Assembly: GCA_012295225.1 (NCBI GenBank)
Contig: WMKK01000013.1
Coordinates: 530,987-594,986, forward strand
DNA length: 64,000 nucleotides
Reading direction: 5' to 3'
DNA from: Ostreococcus mediterraneus
Taxonomy: Eukaryota > Chlorophyta > Mamiellophyceae > Mamiellales > Bathycoccaceae
Program-made: the position numbers and the translations under genes
Shown: positions 41,026 to 52,800 of the stretch, one piece after another
Numbering within the stretch: the first letter of the stretch is position 1
Layout of the letters: each line of letters begins with the position of its first letter
Notes under the pieces: model-generated
What the model was told of the DNA's origin: nothing
What the model saw: only the letters and a program-made list of their open reading frames with translations
Databases searched by the model: none

Positions 41026-42210
41026 ATGGGCGACGAGGGTGCGTCTGAGGTGGTGTACGACGATAAATATGACGGCGACGAGACGACGTCGAGGTCTGGG
41101 GAGGGCGCGGGACGACATGGAGAGGACGATGCAGGCGATGCGTCGTATTCGTCGTCGTTTGGGAGTTTTTCGCGACATCACGTGCGGTGCGCGGTACGAG
41201 TTTTAGACGACGAAGGCGCGAGCGCGGGGCCCACGCTCGGGTCGCTGGCTTCACGAGGCGCGACGTCGGATTTTTCCAATTGGCTGCGACAAAAGGCTGC
41301 AGAGAGCGATAGTCGTGAGAAGATGACTTCTAAAATTATCTCTCTCGAGACGTTTTGTGTGACGCTCGTGATGACGGCAGTGGTGACTCGAAGCTTCTTC
41401 CAATGCGACGCGACGATGATCGTGCTGTCGTGCGCGACGACTGCTTGGGTGTTTCAAACGCGCGACTCGTCACCGAGGTTCGGCCTTGCCGCGAACACTT
41501 TCTTTACGTTTGTTCAACTCATTTATTGTGAGCCTATTCATTCGCTTATTTCAACGGATGGTTTGAGCAGCGCGGAGCGCTTTTACGGCGTACCCGCGAA
41601 GCCGGGTTTTCGAGCGATGAGCAGTTATATTTGCTCTAGTTTACTCGCCGTACTCTTATGGTCCATAGGCGCGTGTCGTGAACGAGATCATGAAAGTTTA
41701 CTCGATGGGACGACGACGATGGCTTTGCACAACGTCCTTCGTCTAGGCGTGATTTTGTGGGACACGTCCAACTCGACATTGTCCATTGAAAAAGCTTTCA
41801 ATGGTTTCTTCGTGACGATTACCATGTTGTACATGGCACACGTCGTCATGGCTACCGAGGGATTTAGGAAAAGAGATTTTGGCAGCATCGTCGCTTCGCG
41901 AGTGCACGTGCGATGGGCAGGTGCGTTTGAAGTGGTCATGACGCTCACGCTGTTCTTGACTCTTAACTCTGCTAACGAATCAGAGCGCGGCTCAAACAAG
42001 TGGTATTTATTCAACGTCGTGTGCTTGATGTTCATACCGGCGCCGGTGCAGTACGGCAAAGGCGCGTACATGCGAATTTCTGGTTTTGTCACTGGCATGT
42101 TGCGAGTGTTTGTGTTTCCTATAAAAGCATGGACGCCCGTCAGATTTGTGCACGCCGCGAGCGTGCTGGTGAACCACGTCGACTTGATGCCGCTGTATCT
42201 TGCTGTTTGA
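41026..42210 (+). CDS. Polytopic membrane protein of unknown function
   Basis: From the ATG at 41026 the product has 394 residues. An acidic, Ser-rich N-terminal ~110 residues precede about eight hydrophobic segments, including LETFCVTLVMTAVVTRSFF, SYICSSLLAVLLWSIGAC, FVTITMLYMAHVVMAT and YLFNVVCLMFIPAPV. No transporter or receptor motif is recognised. The frame is open upstream, with ATGs at 40933 and 40738. The last overlaps the proteasome beta1 start on the other strand, and the added residues are Arg-rich and repeat-like. The 286 bases between the beta1 start and 41026 are the shared divergent region. Confidence 0.7.
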   Translation: MGDEGASEVVYDDKYDGDETTSRSGEGAGRHGEDDAGDASYSSSFGSFSRHHVRCAVRVLDDEGASAGPTLGSLASRGATSDFSNWLRQKAAESDSREKMTSKIISLETFCVTLVMTAVVTRSFFQCDATMIVLSCATTAWVFQTRDSSPRFGLAANTFFTFVQLIYCEPIHSLISTDGLSSAERFYGVPAKPGFRAMSSYICSSLLAVLLWSIGACRERDHESLLDGTTTMALHNVLRLGVILWDTSNSTLSIEKAFNGFFVTITMLYMAHVVMATEGFRKRDFGSIVASRVHVRWAGAFEVVMTLTLFLTLNSANESERGSNKWYLFNVVCLMFIPAPVQYGKGAYMRISGFVTGMLRVFVFPIKAWTPVRFVHAASVLVNHVDLMPLYLAV

Positions 42211-42328
42211 GAACGAACTTAAACCCGCGTGCTCAAGTGCATGAGCACGCAATGTACAATATGTTGCTTTGCGCAGACTTTTATATTTTAAAAATTACTA
42301 GTACCGGTACCACCAGTAAAAACATCGC

Positions 42329-42832
42329 TCAACACGCCGTCTTTGCCCTTCTCGCCGCGACGATGAGTTCAGCTAAAATCTCACGAACGCGCACGTGCGA
42401 GACTTGCATAGGAGTCTCGCCATCGTTGTCTTTTGTTTCCAGTTCACTTCCAGCCTTGGCTAACAATTCAATACACTTTTTTTCTCCTTGCGCCGACGCG
42501 TAGTGCACCGCCAAGTCGCCATCCGCGCACTTTGCATTCACATCCACACCGAGCTCAATGAGTTTAGCGAGCATGACGGCTTCGCCCGAATACGCCGCTT
42601 GATGCACTGCGGTCCAGCCGTTTTTATTCACATGCATCACGCACGTTGGATCATCACGAATGCACTCGTTAAAGTCTCCCAAGTCTCCATCCTCAATCGC
42701 GCCAAACAAACTCGTCTGCGACGACGACGACGCCGAACACGAGGATGCGTCGGAGTGTTCGCCGTCGTCCGCCTCGCGCGCGTTCGATCGACGCGATTGA
42801 GACGGTGGTTTACGGTTCGTTCGTCGTGGCAT
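42329..42832 (-). CDS. Small ankyrin-repeat protein
   Basis: The 167-residue product has a basic Ser-rich start, a Ser stretch, and three to four ankyrin units: SLFGAIEDGDLGDFNECIRD, GWTAVHQAAYSGEAVMLAKL, DVNAKCADGDLAVHYASA, and LLAKAGSELETKDNDGETPM. The second and third units have the conserved TAVHxAA and LAVHYA cores. It is probably a protein-protein adaptor. An in-frame ATG at 42985 would add 51 residues coded largely by CGTTCGTG repeats, so I prefer the start at 42832. It converges with the upstream membrane-protein gene. Confidence 0.75.
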   Translation of the reverse strand: MPRRTNRKPPSQSRRSNAREADDGEHSDASSCSASSSSQTSLFGAIEDGDLGDFNECIRDDPTCVMHVNKNGWTAVHQAAYSGEAVMLAKLIELGVDVNAKCADGDLAVHYASAQGEKKCIELLAKAGSELETKDNDGETPMQVSHVRVREILAELIVAARRAKTAC

Positions 42833-43062
42833 CGTGCGTTCGTGCGTTCGTGCGTTCGTGCGTTTGCGCACGCGTGGGTGTGGCGCACTCGGTTCTGGCG
42901 GCGGCAAACGAGAGGCACTTTTTTGCGCTTCTTCGCTTCGCGAGACACACGCCCGCGGCGGACGTAACGTAGGTTTAGTGGTCATTAATTAAAAAAGAGA
43001 GAGACTAAATGATGATAATGGTGTTGCTGCTGTTGTTGCCGTACGCTCGCCTGCGACGTGCT

Positions 43063-45012
43063 CTAATACACGCGCGCCTTGGGAGGAATCACCTCCATTT
43101 CGTCGTCGAGCGTGTAGTGGTGGTTGGGACGGTAGTCAATCTTCACCTTGCCATCCTTGACGTACGCTAAAGAGTGCTTCATCCACGTATCATCAAGACG
43201 GTCAGGAAAATCTTCGCGCGCGTGCGCCCCTCGACTTTCCTTGCGTTGTTCCGCACTGTGCATCGTTGACTGCGCGTTGGGCATGAGGTTGTGCAACTCG
43301 AGCGCTTCAATCAAATCCGTGTTCCACACCAAGGATCGATCGGTGAGCTTGAGGTTGGACATTTCATCGGCGATTTGATCAATAAGCGTGCAACCTTCCG
43401 CCAAACTTTCTTGTTCACGGAATACAGCGGCGTGATTTTGCATCACCTTTTGCATTCGGCTTCGCAACATTGCCGTCGGCGTCGTTCCCTTGGAGTGGCG
43501 AATCTTATCAACGCGCTCCACCGCGTCCGCACCCGCATCCGCGGCGATCGGTCGGTGCGGTGCTCCAGGTTTTAATTTCTCAGCAACTGTGTTCGCGCAC
43601 GCACGCCCGAAAACGACAATATCGAGCAAGGAGTTTGCGCCTAATCTGTTTGCGCCGTGCACGCTCGCGCACGCCGCCTCGCCAGCGGCAAGCAAACCCG
43701 GTACGATGGCATCAGGATCACCGTTTTTCGGAGCCACGACTTCACCACGGTAGTTGGTTGGGATACCACCCATGTTGTAGTGTACCGTCGGAAGCACAGG
43801 AATCGGTTCTTTGGTGACATCGACGCCGGCAAAAATCGCCGCCGTTTCTGAAATACCGGGCAAACGCTCGGCGAGTAATTCGGGCGGAAGATGATTCAAG
43901 TGCAAGTAAATGTGATCTTTCTCTTTACCAACACCACGACCTTCACGGATTTCAAGCGTCATCGAGCGCGAGACGACGTCGCGCGACGCAAGATCCTTTG
44001 CTGATGGGGCATAGCGTTCCATAAAGCGTTCCCCTTCAGAGTTGCGAAGAACACCACCCTCGCCGCGCGATCCTTCGGTGATTAAACAGCCAGCGCCATA
44101 GATCCCCGTCGGGTGGAACTGCACAAACTCTTGATCTTGCAATGGTAAACCGGCGCGCGCAACCATTGCGTTGCCGTCGCCCGTGCACGTGTGCGCTGAG
44201 GTGGCTGAAAAATACGCTCGCCCGTAGCCACCTGTGGCCAAAACCGTTTGATGCGAACGGAATCGATGGATAGTTCCATCTTCCAAGCACATCGCCATGA
44301 CGCCAACGCACTCGCCCTTGTCCATGATCAAATCCAACGCAAAATATTCCACAAAAAATTGGACGTCGTGCTTGAGCGCGGCGCCGTATAGCGTGTGTAA
44401 CATCGCGTGCCCTGTTCTGTCTGCCGCCGCCGCGCATCGATACGCCTGACCACCCTTGCCGTAATCGAGCGATTGACCACCGAAAGCGCGTTGGTAAATC
44501 TTTCCTTCATCCGTGCGCGAAAATGGCATGCCGTAGTTTTCCAACTCGATGACCGCTTTGGGTGCCTCGCGGCACATGTACTGAATAGCGTCTTGATCAC
44601 CCAACCAATCCGCTCCTTTCACCGTGTCGTACGCGTGCCAACGCCAATCATCTTCAGTCATGTTCCCTAAAGCCGCATTGATACCACCTTGCGCGGCGAC
44701 GGTATGCGAGCGCGTCGGGAACAACTTGGTCACGCACGCCGTCTTAAATCCGTGCTCACCCAGCCCGATGGCCGCGCGCAAGCCCGCGCCACCGGCACCA
44801 ACAACCAACGCATCGTACTCGTGATCGATGATCTCGTAATTCCCAAACCCATTCGCTTTGGTGTTCGCGTTCGACGCCGACGCCGACGCACTCAGCGAAC
44901 GGATCGTTGACGAAGCCGATGACGTTGTCGCCGATGCCGATGCCGACGTCGTCGCGCGTTCGCTGGACACGCGAGAGAGGTGTTCAAACGCGCGACGCAC
45001 GCTTCGTCGCAT
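43063..45012 (-). CDS. SDHA: Succinate dehydrogenase flavoprotein subunit, mitochondrial
   Basis: The 649-residue product has a Ser/Ala/Arg-rich mitochondrial presequence of about 50 residues. The FAD-binding Rossmann motif is [19 protein letters not shown]. The covalent-FAD His is in [18 protein letters not shown]. The active-site Arg/His region lies in [21 protein letters not shown] and [16 protein letters not shown]. The C-terminal domain contains the [11 protein letters not shown]-type stretch. It ends [11 protein letters not shown] as in plant SDH1. As complex II it oxidises succinate to fumarate and feeds electrons to ubiquinone. It is full length, in a single exon, with no missing catalytic residue seen. 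Confidence 0.97.
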   Translation of the reverse strand: MRRSVRRAFEHLSRVSSERATTSASASATTSSASSTIRSLSASASASNANTKANGFGNYEIIDHEYDALVVGAGGAGLRAAIGLGEHGFKTACVTKLFPTRSHTVAAQGGINAALGNMTEDDWRWHAYDTVKGADWLGDQDAIQYMCREAPKAVIELENYGMPFSRTDEGKIYQRAFGGQSLDYGKGGQAYRCAAAADRTGHAMLHTLYGAALKHDVQFFVEYFALDLIMDKGECVGVMAMCLEDGTIHRFRSHQTVLATGGYGRAYFSATSAHTCTGDGNAMVARAGLPLQDQEFVQFHPTGIYGAGCLITEGSRGEGGVLRNSEGERFMERYAPSAKDLASRDVVSRSMTLEIREGRGVGKEKDHIYLHLNHLPPELLAERLPGISETAAIFAGVDVTKEPIPVLPTVHYNMGGIPTNYRGEVVAPKNGDPDAIVPGLLAAGEAACASVHGANRLGANSLLDIVVFGRACANTVAEKLKPGAPHRPIAADAGADAVERVDKIRHSKGTTPTAMLRSRMQKVMQNHAAVFREQESLAEGCTLIDQIADEMSNLKLTDRSLVWNTDLIEALELHNLMPNAQSTMHSAEQRKESRGAHAREDFPDRLDDTWMKHSLAYVKDGKVKIDYRPNHHYTLDDEMEVIPPKARVY

Positions 45013-45401
45013 CTTTGCTCGTCACGTCGTCGTCGTCACACGTCGCACGTCGTGTGCGGCTGCGCGTCAACCGATCGCGCGCGCGTGCGTGATTGATCCG
45101 CGCGCGCGCCGGTTAGGACGGTGTCGGGTGTCTGGTGTGTGGTGTCATACATTGGTGGCGTGTATACCCTAACCGACAGGCCTCAACTCGACGGTCGAGT
45201 CTCGACCGCGACCGAGCGCGTCAGACGACGACGACGGAGGACGACGACGACGGAGGACGGGCGCGTGCGATTCATTCACATCTCCGTGCGTGCGTGTGTG
45301 TTCGTGTACGCGCACCGCACACCGCGCCCCGCGCATTCGCGCACGCGACTCCATCGTTCCACGCGTAACGACCGCGACGACGTCTGGACGCGGGCGCGGG
45401 C
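45013..45401. promoter_or_regulatory. 389-bp divergent intergenic region
   Basis: It lies between SDHA and the acidic protein gene. Alternating CG and GAC runs are present near 45061-45250. No gene was seen. Confidence 0.35.
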
Positions 45402-46025
45402 ATGGAGAGCGATGAACGATATTACGACGCGGTGTATGACATGCGCGCACTCACACAGGACGACGAGGACGAGGAGGAGGAGGAGGCGTATGCGAGTGCG
45501 TTGGACGACGATGTCGATGTCGACGACGACGACGACGATGGGGCGCGATACGTCGAGAGGGTGCGACGAAGCGTGGATGACATGAGAGCGGCGCGAGAGT
45601 ACGCCACGGCGAGCGGACAGTGGGGACAACCTCCGAGCGAAGAAGCCATGCGTGCAAAGGCGGCACGGAAACTATTGGCGCGACAGCTATTGGGTTTGGA
45701 ACCAGAAGACGCACCGGCGGCGGCGGTACTTGAGCCTGAGCTCGCGCGCGACATCGACGTCCCGGCGCCGCTCGAGCGGCGCGCGTTTCGGTCGAGGGAA
45801 GAAGAGGAGGACGCCGAAGCGGAGGCAATGTGGCGACAGCGTCGAGAACGACGTGATGCAATCATTGATGGTGCGCGTTCGAGCGGTGACGACGCATTAT
45901 CCGACTCTGAACGCGCCGCTCGACGACTCGCCCGACGACGCGCGATGAAAGCCAACTACCAATCCAAACTTCGTCGAGGGTACGTTGACAACGATGTCGC
46001 GGCGCGCGTGCATTTTAGCCAGTGA
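45402..46025 (+). CDS. Acidic protein with helical C-terminus, unknown function
   Basis: The 207-residue product starts MESDERYYDAVYDMRALTQDD, followed by Glu and Asp runs (residues about 22-46). The rest is predicted to be mostly helical and charged, with a basic C-terminal part around RAARRLARRRAMKANYQSKLRRGYV that looks like a nuclear localisation or RNA-binding patch. No domain is recognised. An acidic front and basic back are common in chromatin or ribosome-assembly factors, but that is only suggestive. There is a single exon. Confidence 0.68.
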   Translation: MESDERYYDAVYDMRALTQDDEDEEEEEAYASALDDDVDVDDDDDDGARYVERVRRSVDDMRAAREYATASGQWGQPPSEEAMRAKAARKLLARQLLGLEPEDAPAAAVLEPELARDIDVPAPLERRAFRSREEEEDAEAEAMWRQRRERRDAIIDGARSSGDDALSDSERAARRLARRRAMKANYQSKLRRGYVDNDVAARVHFSQ

Positions 46026-46361
46026 GCGCGTGCGATGGCGACCTAGTCAGTAGTAGTAGTAAATATCTAGATGTACAGTACAATACACACACCCATGTCA
46101 CGTCATCCGTCGACTTTGTGGTCACGAACTATGTGTGAGCGCAGGATTATTAGCGCGAAAGCGACGTGCACCCTTCAAAATCGTTCGTCAAGCGCGCGCG
46201 TGTGTGTGTCGGCAAGTGCTGCGTTATGTGAAATTACATTACACGCCGAGCAACGTTTGATGATGCTACTCTGCTTACAAAAATCATACATTGACGCCAA
46301 GCGCGACGTTCTCATTACTGGAGTCGAGCCATTTCTTGAACAGGTCACCTCATGATGATCT
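46026..46361. other. 336-bp intergenic region between converging genes
   Basis: It lies downstream of both the acidic protein gene (+) and the Cys-rich protein gene (-). A 94-codon open frame at 46071-46355 has no domain and no upstream support, so no gene is called. Confidence 0.35.
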
Positions 46362-46730
46362 TTAGAGAGTATCTGCGAGAGTACCGCCTTCAACGCACTC
46401 TACTTTCGCCGCGTTATCGACCAGCGACTGGCGCGTCTTCCCATCGCACGGATCAAACGTACCGCCAACTTCCTCGGTACATCGCTTCAAGACATTCTCG
46501 AGAACGCCGTCAACGCCACCTTCGCACGGGATCTTGACATCAGCGAGTTGAGTAGCAGCCTTTGTAAGCGCCGCAATGCACGTGTCACCACAGAGTCCAC
46601 CGGGATCTTCGACGCAAACCGTCACGAGCTTCATGACAGCGTCTTCATCGAGCGTAGGACACTCCCACGCCGCTGCCGACGCGACCAATGATGCGATGGC
46701 AATAAAGGCGAGCTTGATCCCACGTTTCAT
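46362..46730 (-). CDS. Small secreted Cys-rich protein, unknown function
   Basis: From the ATG at 46730 the product has 122 residues. It begins MKRGIKLAFIAIASLVASAAAW, a typical signal peptide with basic n-region, hydrophobic core and Ala-rich cleavage site. The mature part of about 100 residues contains eight cysteines (in ECP, VCV, LCG, TCI, PCE, RCT, PCD, ECV), enough for four disulfides, and little else recognisable. It is predicted to enter the ER and be secreted or held in a vacuole or cell surface. The frame opens further upstream, but only this start gives a signal peptide. It is the neighbour of the dynein gene on the same strand. Confidence 0.68.
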   Translation of the reverse strand: MKRGIKLAFIAIASLVASAAAWECPTLDEDAVMKLVTVCVEDPGGLCGDTCIAALTKAATQLADVKIPCEGGVDGVLENVLKRCTEEVGGTFDPCDGKTRQSLVDNAAKVECVEGGTLADTL

Positions 46731-46856
46731 GGTGATTTTGGTTTTTAACTTGGAGGTAAGAAGTGAGTCCCGGGGCCCGTTATGAGGAATATTTGTTCTG
46801 CACGCATCACACACCTGGTCACATGGCGCGCGTACCGTCCAAGAGGAATCCTCGAA

Positions 46857-49800
46857 TCAAATGGCCAGCGACAACAACAACGCTGTTCCACGTTTCACCC
46901 AATGTTCAGCACCGAGGCCTCCTGCGTCAAGCTCAATCATGGTGATGAAAGATGGGCGCTCACGTGATCCTGTGCGTACAGGATACATGTAAAGCGGACA
47001 CTGGTACGTTCTCGCTGATTCACCTGTCTTCTCTCGCTTACGTTCGGTGGGTTTGAAGTGCACTACTGGCATCTTCACGATGAGCTCCATCATGTTTGGT
47101 TCACACAAACAGTTGTTTTCATGGTCCCATCCAGCGCCTTCCAAGAACATATCGCGAACATACACGCCGTCATCGGGAGGTGATGAAATGTCGTCGGCGT
47201 TTGCGATTGAAAATGAAAATGAGAGCATGTCGATTGGAATGCACTCGCGTCTGGCACTGGTTTGCAACACGGATGTCAAAAAGCACGTTGGATACGTAAA
47301 ACCTGCGAGCCAGTACGTACTCGGGTACGTCCCGTATGCCCATGTGGACAGCTGCTGAACGCGCTCGACTAAGTCAATCGTCCACGCCGACAATGGTTTC
47401 AACGACGGATACGCCTTTAAATATAATTTCGGCACTTTGTTCGCAGCCAACGCGTCAAAGATAGCATCCAGGTCGCTCGACATGACTACAAGTCCCTTGA
47501 TGCCTTTTCTCAGCTCGCCCAAGCTCGAATGCACGCTAATCAGTAGCGCGTTGTAGCGCTCAATTTCTTGCAATAAATTTACGTGAAGCGGGCTCATGTC
47601 GTTGCGCTTGTTCATTGTGATGCCTTCATAGTCTAAGACAGATGGCACGCATCGAGTCATCTCATCGATGATGTTCAGCACACGTGTTTCGGTCTCCGAC
47701 ACTGCATTATTTCCTGAGCCACCACTCGCCGCCGCGTCGTCGTCTGATATTTGGAATTTGGTACACGCATCCAAAATTGCCTGACTTTCGGCAATTAAAT
47801 AAGAAATATCCGCGTTTGGGTGCTGTCCGAAAGCATCCGCCTGATCGCTCAAAGGTAGTCCATTTACATACTCTCGATGCGATTTAAGTTGAGTAGCATT
47901 CAAAGGGATGTGATACACTTTGCCAAGCGAGCCAGCTGTGAGCGAGTACTCGTCGCTCGCGAGAACGTCTTCGCAGAAGAACTGAGCGAGGTACGCTTTA
48001 ATAACACGGCGATCGATTTCATCCGTAACGCGGCCACCATAATTTGCCTCACCAATCAAGTACCGTAATGCATCCCAAGGTGTCTCTTCGTACCCGTCGA
48101 GGTACGATTTGAGCAAGTCGTCGCTGACGCCGAAGTCGGTGTCGTTGAAGTCGTACGCGATGTTCAAGCCAAGCGTACCAAACTTTCGCCGTTCGAGCAA
48201 CAATGCGTGGAAAAACGACAACGCAAACAATAGTCGTCCATATTTCCTTTTGCTCGAACACTGCGCAAAAGACTCGTCCGAAACGCACGTGGTATACAAT
48301 CGCGCAAGATTGGCGCGCAGTCCTTTCGGCGGTTCCGTTGTCATCTTCAAGCCTCGCTGTAAAATCGCCAATGGAAAAGCAGGTGTAGGATTTGATGACA
48401 ACCACAATCTGAAATTCTCGTGCGGTGGGTCATTTTCAAAGTTCTCTATGATGCATTGGAGCTCGGGTAACCAAGATATCATCAAGTGGCAATTCGCCAG
48501 AAATACCCAATGGCCTTCCTTGTGGCCGCGAGTAATCAACTCTGTCGCTACCGAAGCTTGTCCCTGTCCAAGTGCTACAGTGAAAAGCTTGTCGCTCATT
48601 CCCTTATTTACTGCTAGCTGTTTTAGATTCGCAACAGGATCGACGCCGGCGCTAAGAACGAAAATGCAAGGCGCTGTGCTTGTCGAATCAAAGTACACTT
48701 GATTCAAATCCAGCACTGGCGGGTCCACAAATCTTGCACCCAGTTTCTCGCTCACGTAAAGCCGAATCGCGCTTTCGATACGGTCAAGGCGAATAGAACG
48801 CAGTAGTAACAATCGCTGCAGATCACTCAGAGCTTCGCTCCAGTGCCCTGGAAGTGCTTGCGTCTCAGGTTTGGGATGACGGAACCACGTTTCCCACTCG
48901 CCGACATGAGCCTCGTTGATAGACTGAATCAGAGTGGCTCCAAACACGTCTTTAAAAGTCTGAGATAACTGGACAACCTTTGACCACAACTCAGGCTTTA
49001 ACCATTGAGATACTTTTACGCTCATTTCAAGTTCTTCCGTCGGTAACCGCGCGCTTGCTCCACCATCGCCGCGTACAAAGAATTCCCATTCTCGCGCGTC
49101 AACACCGTCTTGCTCTGCTTGAATACGTATGCACATCTGCAGACTCAAGAGAAGCTTATGTGATTCAAATAACCCACGAGATGTATACCGGTACACAGCA
49201 TACGTATGATACTCATTCAAAACAGCCAAGCGTTCTTCAACGTCGACGCCATCCGCAGAAGTATTGGTATTGCGTTTTGATTTTGTAATGGAGCTGTCAA
49301 ACAACGCCGTGTATGAATCTAGACTAAATTGATACATTGTATCGACGTCGGCAAGGCTGTACAGCGTAAAGTACAATATAGTCGCGCGCGTGGCCACAGA
49401 AGCATATGCGGCGGAGGCACGCTCAATTTCAACCCCAGTAGTTTCAGCAACCTTCAAACTCGCCGTAACTTCTTCGCTCGTATTCTTCGAACGTGTCAAA
49501 GAGTCAATCAATTCAATATTGTCCAGAAGCGATCCAGACGCTCTGCTTAGTAAATCCAAAATCAAATCTTCAAGTTCATTTAATCGTCTTTTGCCTCTAG
49601 CCACCTTGACAACAAGCTCATTCTTCTGCGTTGCTAATTCTGGTCTCTCGCGTCGAACAACTAAATCTCTAAGTTGCGCATTAAGGCCTTGCTCCTTCAC
49701 GGTGAAATTGATCACGGCCAGCTTCGTGCTCACCTCTGGCGTATAATGCGGGTTCATGAGCTTTGAAGTGAAATAAAGTCTGAAGTTCGGCGAATAATCC

Positions 49801-52800
49801 AAGTCCTTATCTCCAAGCTTTACCGTAATTGCTCCACCCTTTTTCACAAACTGTTTCGCCACTACGTTTTCCAAAATTGGATCAATTGTTTCTTTGACAT
49901 CTTGAACCAGCACTGGAATACCGAATTGAATGGCATGCTCTATCTGACGTACCATATCAGGCGCAGAAAGTGTAGTCACAATCAATCCATTGGTCATCTC
50001 CATTGATTTGATCCACTTGTTTCCTTGTCCTTGCGGGTCCACGAGCAATGGCCAACGATTACCGCGCGTGACAATCACTCCATTCTCCGTACTAAATGAG
50101 TCAGATGGTAATCCTTGAATGTTCCAATCTCTAACGTCGGACGGGTTCGCTAAGAATGATGCAAAGTCGAAATCGGCAGTGCACGGTACTTGTGCGCATG
50201 TCAACATTGGAATCCAATCGCTCACGAGCGTCTTGCGATATTCACTAGGAAACGCACCGCAGTAGCTCATAAAAGCGGCAGCGATGCACACATCACCAGG
50301 TAAACACCTCGTATGGTCATCAATAATCTCGATTGAATCTAACCATCGCTTTTTCTCCCCAGACAAGCCATCCACGAGTGCCTCGGCTCTCTCGAGCTTG
50401 AGCTCCAAATCTGCGAGCTCGCTCTCCAGCGCACTTTTGTTCGATGCAGACTTTTCGTACTTTTCCTTGAGCGCTTGAACCTTCGCCAGAACTTCGGCCA
50501 AATCAGTTTGCGTTATCGTTAGTGCATCTTGCTTCTGCTTTAATTCGTCCTGGGCCTGCTTGAGCATCATTCGCTTAGGCGCAATCTCCTTCGCAACGTT
50601 TCCATAAGAGAACATCGCGTGTACCCACTGGCACAAACCCTTTGCCGCGTTCGAAACCTTGCCAATCACATCAGGCTGATAGTCTGGATTGTTGATGAAC
50701 TTTGAAATCTTGCTCAGTAAGTTATCTACCAAAATTTCCTTGTCAAAGTTGAGCAAGCGATCCAAGAATGCCGAATCACCGAGCTGTTTCTTTGCTTCTT
50801 CCCATGTCGTTGGGCGCTTGAGCACGGTTAGAACACCTTTCAAGCATAACTCAACCAGCGTCGGCGGCTTCACATACGATTTTAATTCTCCGAGATCCTT
50901 CTTTGTCAACACGTTCAGCGCGGCTTCTGCAGCTTGTAATGCAGGCATGGCTTCGTCTAGCTTGAGTTGACATTCCTCGGCGATGATGTTCGCTTTTCTT
51001 GCCTCTGCTTCGATGCGCTCAGCTTCTGCGCTGACTTTCATACTTTGCTCATCTGCAGCGCGCTTATCTTGAATGATGATTTTTAAAAGTTCTTCGCAAT
51101 CTCGTTTCGCCTCCGCAACGACGATAGCTTTGTCTTTGCACACGCTTTGCATGTCGCGTACTTGGATTTCAGTTTCGGCAAGTTTGGTCAGACCCCCACG
51201 AAGCTTCGAAACTTTCGCGTCAAACTCGCGTTTCTTTTCCACCATCAACTTTTTGTAAAAACTCAAAAATTCAATGTAATTCGTCGGCGTTACGTACATC
51301 TTTCGCTTGATTGTCTTGAGCATGACCGCGGCCGTTTTCACTGTTGAAGCGTGGATTTTTCCAAAAATTTCACACAAACTGTCCTTCACGAGGGCATCTA
51401 TGTTACTATCTTGAAGTTTTCTGGCTGCAACTTCTTTAAGAGCGTCTACTGGCCAATCATTAAACCAATTTATAGTGCAACAGTTCGCAAGACCAGGAAA
51501 CATTCTTGTACGCTCACGAAAAGCGTCGCCGACGGGTGACATACACAGTACGATGTGCAAATTTTGCATAACTCGTTGCATGAAGAAAGCAAACAATTCT
51601 TCGTGTGTTACAGCTCGAACACCTTCTATCTTAGCAATACGTCGCATGTCTTCGCATACACTACTCATGTCATCCTTGCCGAATAGTCCGGGGATTTCGC
51701 CTGATGTGAGCGCGTTGTTCACATCTTCAAGAAATGTCTCCTGGACAATTTGCGTATCGTCGAGGACGAAAACCGTAGGCTTACCCGCCACACCCGCCTG
51801 TCTATACAAGGTTTTCAAGTCTTCTCGAAATTCAACTTGTTTATAGTTCTTGGTGATCTCTATACTGAAACACTTCATTTCTGCCACGTATGCCGCGAGC
51901 CTTGCGAGCGATTTACGTCCACTCCCGCCGACACCAACTAACATCGCATGCCCGCGAGGCTGCGTTAAAATACGATGAATGCGGCACACATGCATTATTG
52001 CATCATCGAATAGCACCAAATCCATGGGCGCATTTCCAGATTCCAATCCATAATCTTCTAACTTTTCGTCAAGAAATTCCTTGAGCGCCGACGCATCAAC
52101 GGCAGCCTCGTATGGCACTACGTCAACGCCTTGGCGCATGAACGACACAAATGGTTGACACTCGTAGAAATCCTCATTTTCAATGATACGCACTGCATGT
52201 ACGTTATCTTTTGAAAACATGGGTTTAAACAAATCATTCCAAGATGTACCAAGAGCGATACGCATGTTGGTGTCTATTTGCTGCTTCAACCAGCGCGCAT
52301 CGTTTGCGTCCCAGAGTCTATCACCAAATACACGTAAATTCTCATGAACCCACAGTTGTAAGATTGACTCTCTGGAGTCATAAAATTGTTTTGTCGCTCT
52401 AGTCACTCCCTGAATTACTTTTGCAAGATCCCTCGTGTTGAATAGATAGTGACTTTTTGCCGGTGTTGGCAACAGTTCTCGTACGAGCGCGTTGTACACG
52501 CTAACTGATGCCTTGACGATGGTACCACCTATGCTCGCCATGGACTGGTCGAATCCGCCTTGCAGCTCTCCTATGATAGTACCATAAATCCGTTCAAGTT
52601 GAGCATCTGATGGGTCCGTCATATTTAACACTGCGAAAATTGACATGATGCGCTGGGAAAACTGATTTCGGCCACCGCCTGGTGGCGCCATGGCTGCTAA
52701 AAGTTTCATATCATTGATGTGCGTCCGTTCTTGCTTTGCACGATCGTACCAAAATCCATTATCGTTCCAAAGCTTCAACAACTCCAAAGGCGCGATAAAA

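Noticed and set aside
46071-46355. 94-codon open frame in the 46-kb intergenic region
   Set aside because: No recognisable domain; overlapped by an equally long frame on the other strand; nothing supports expression.
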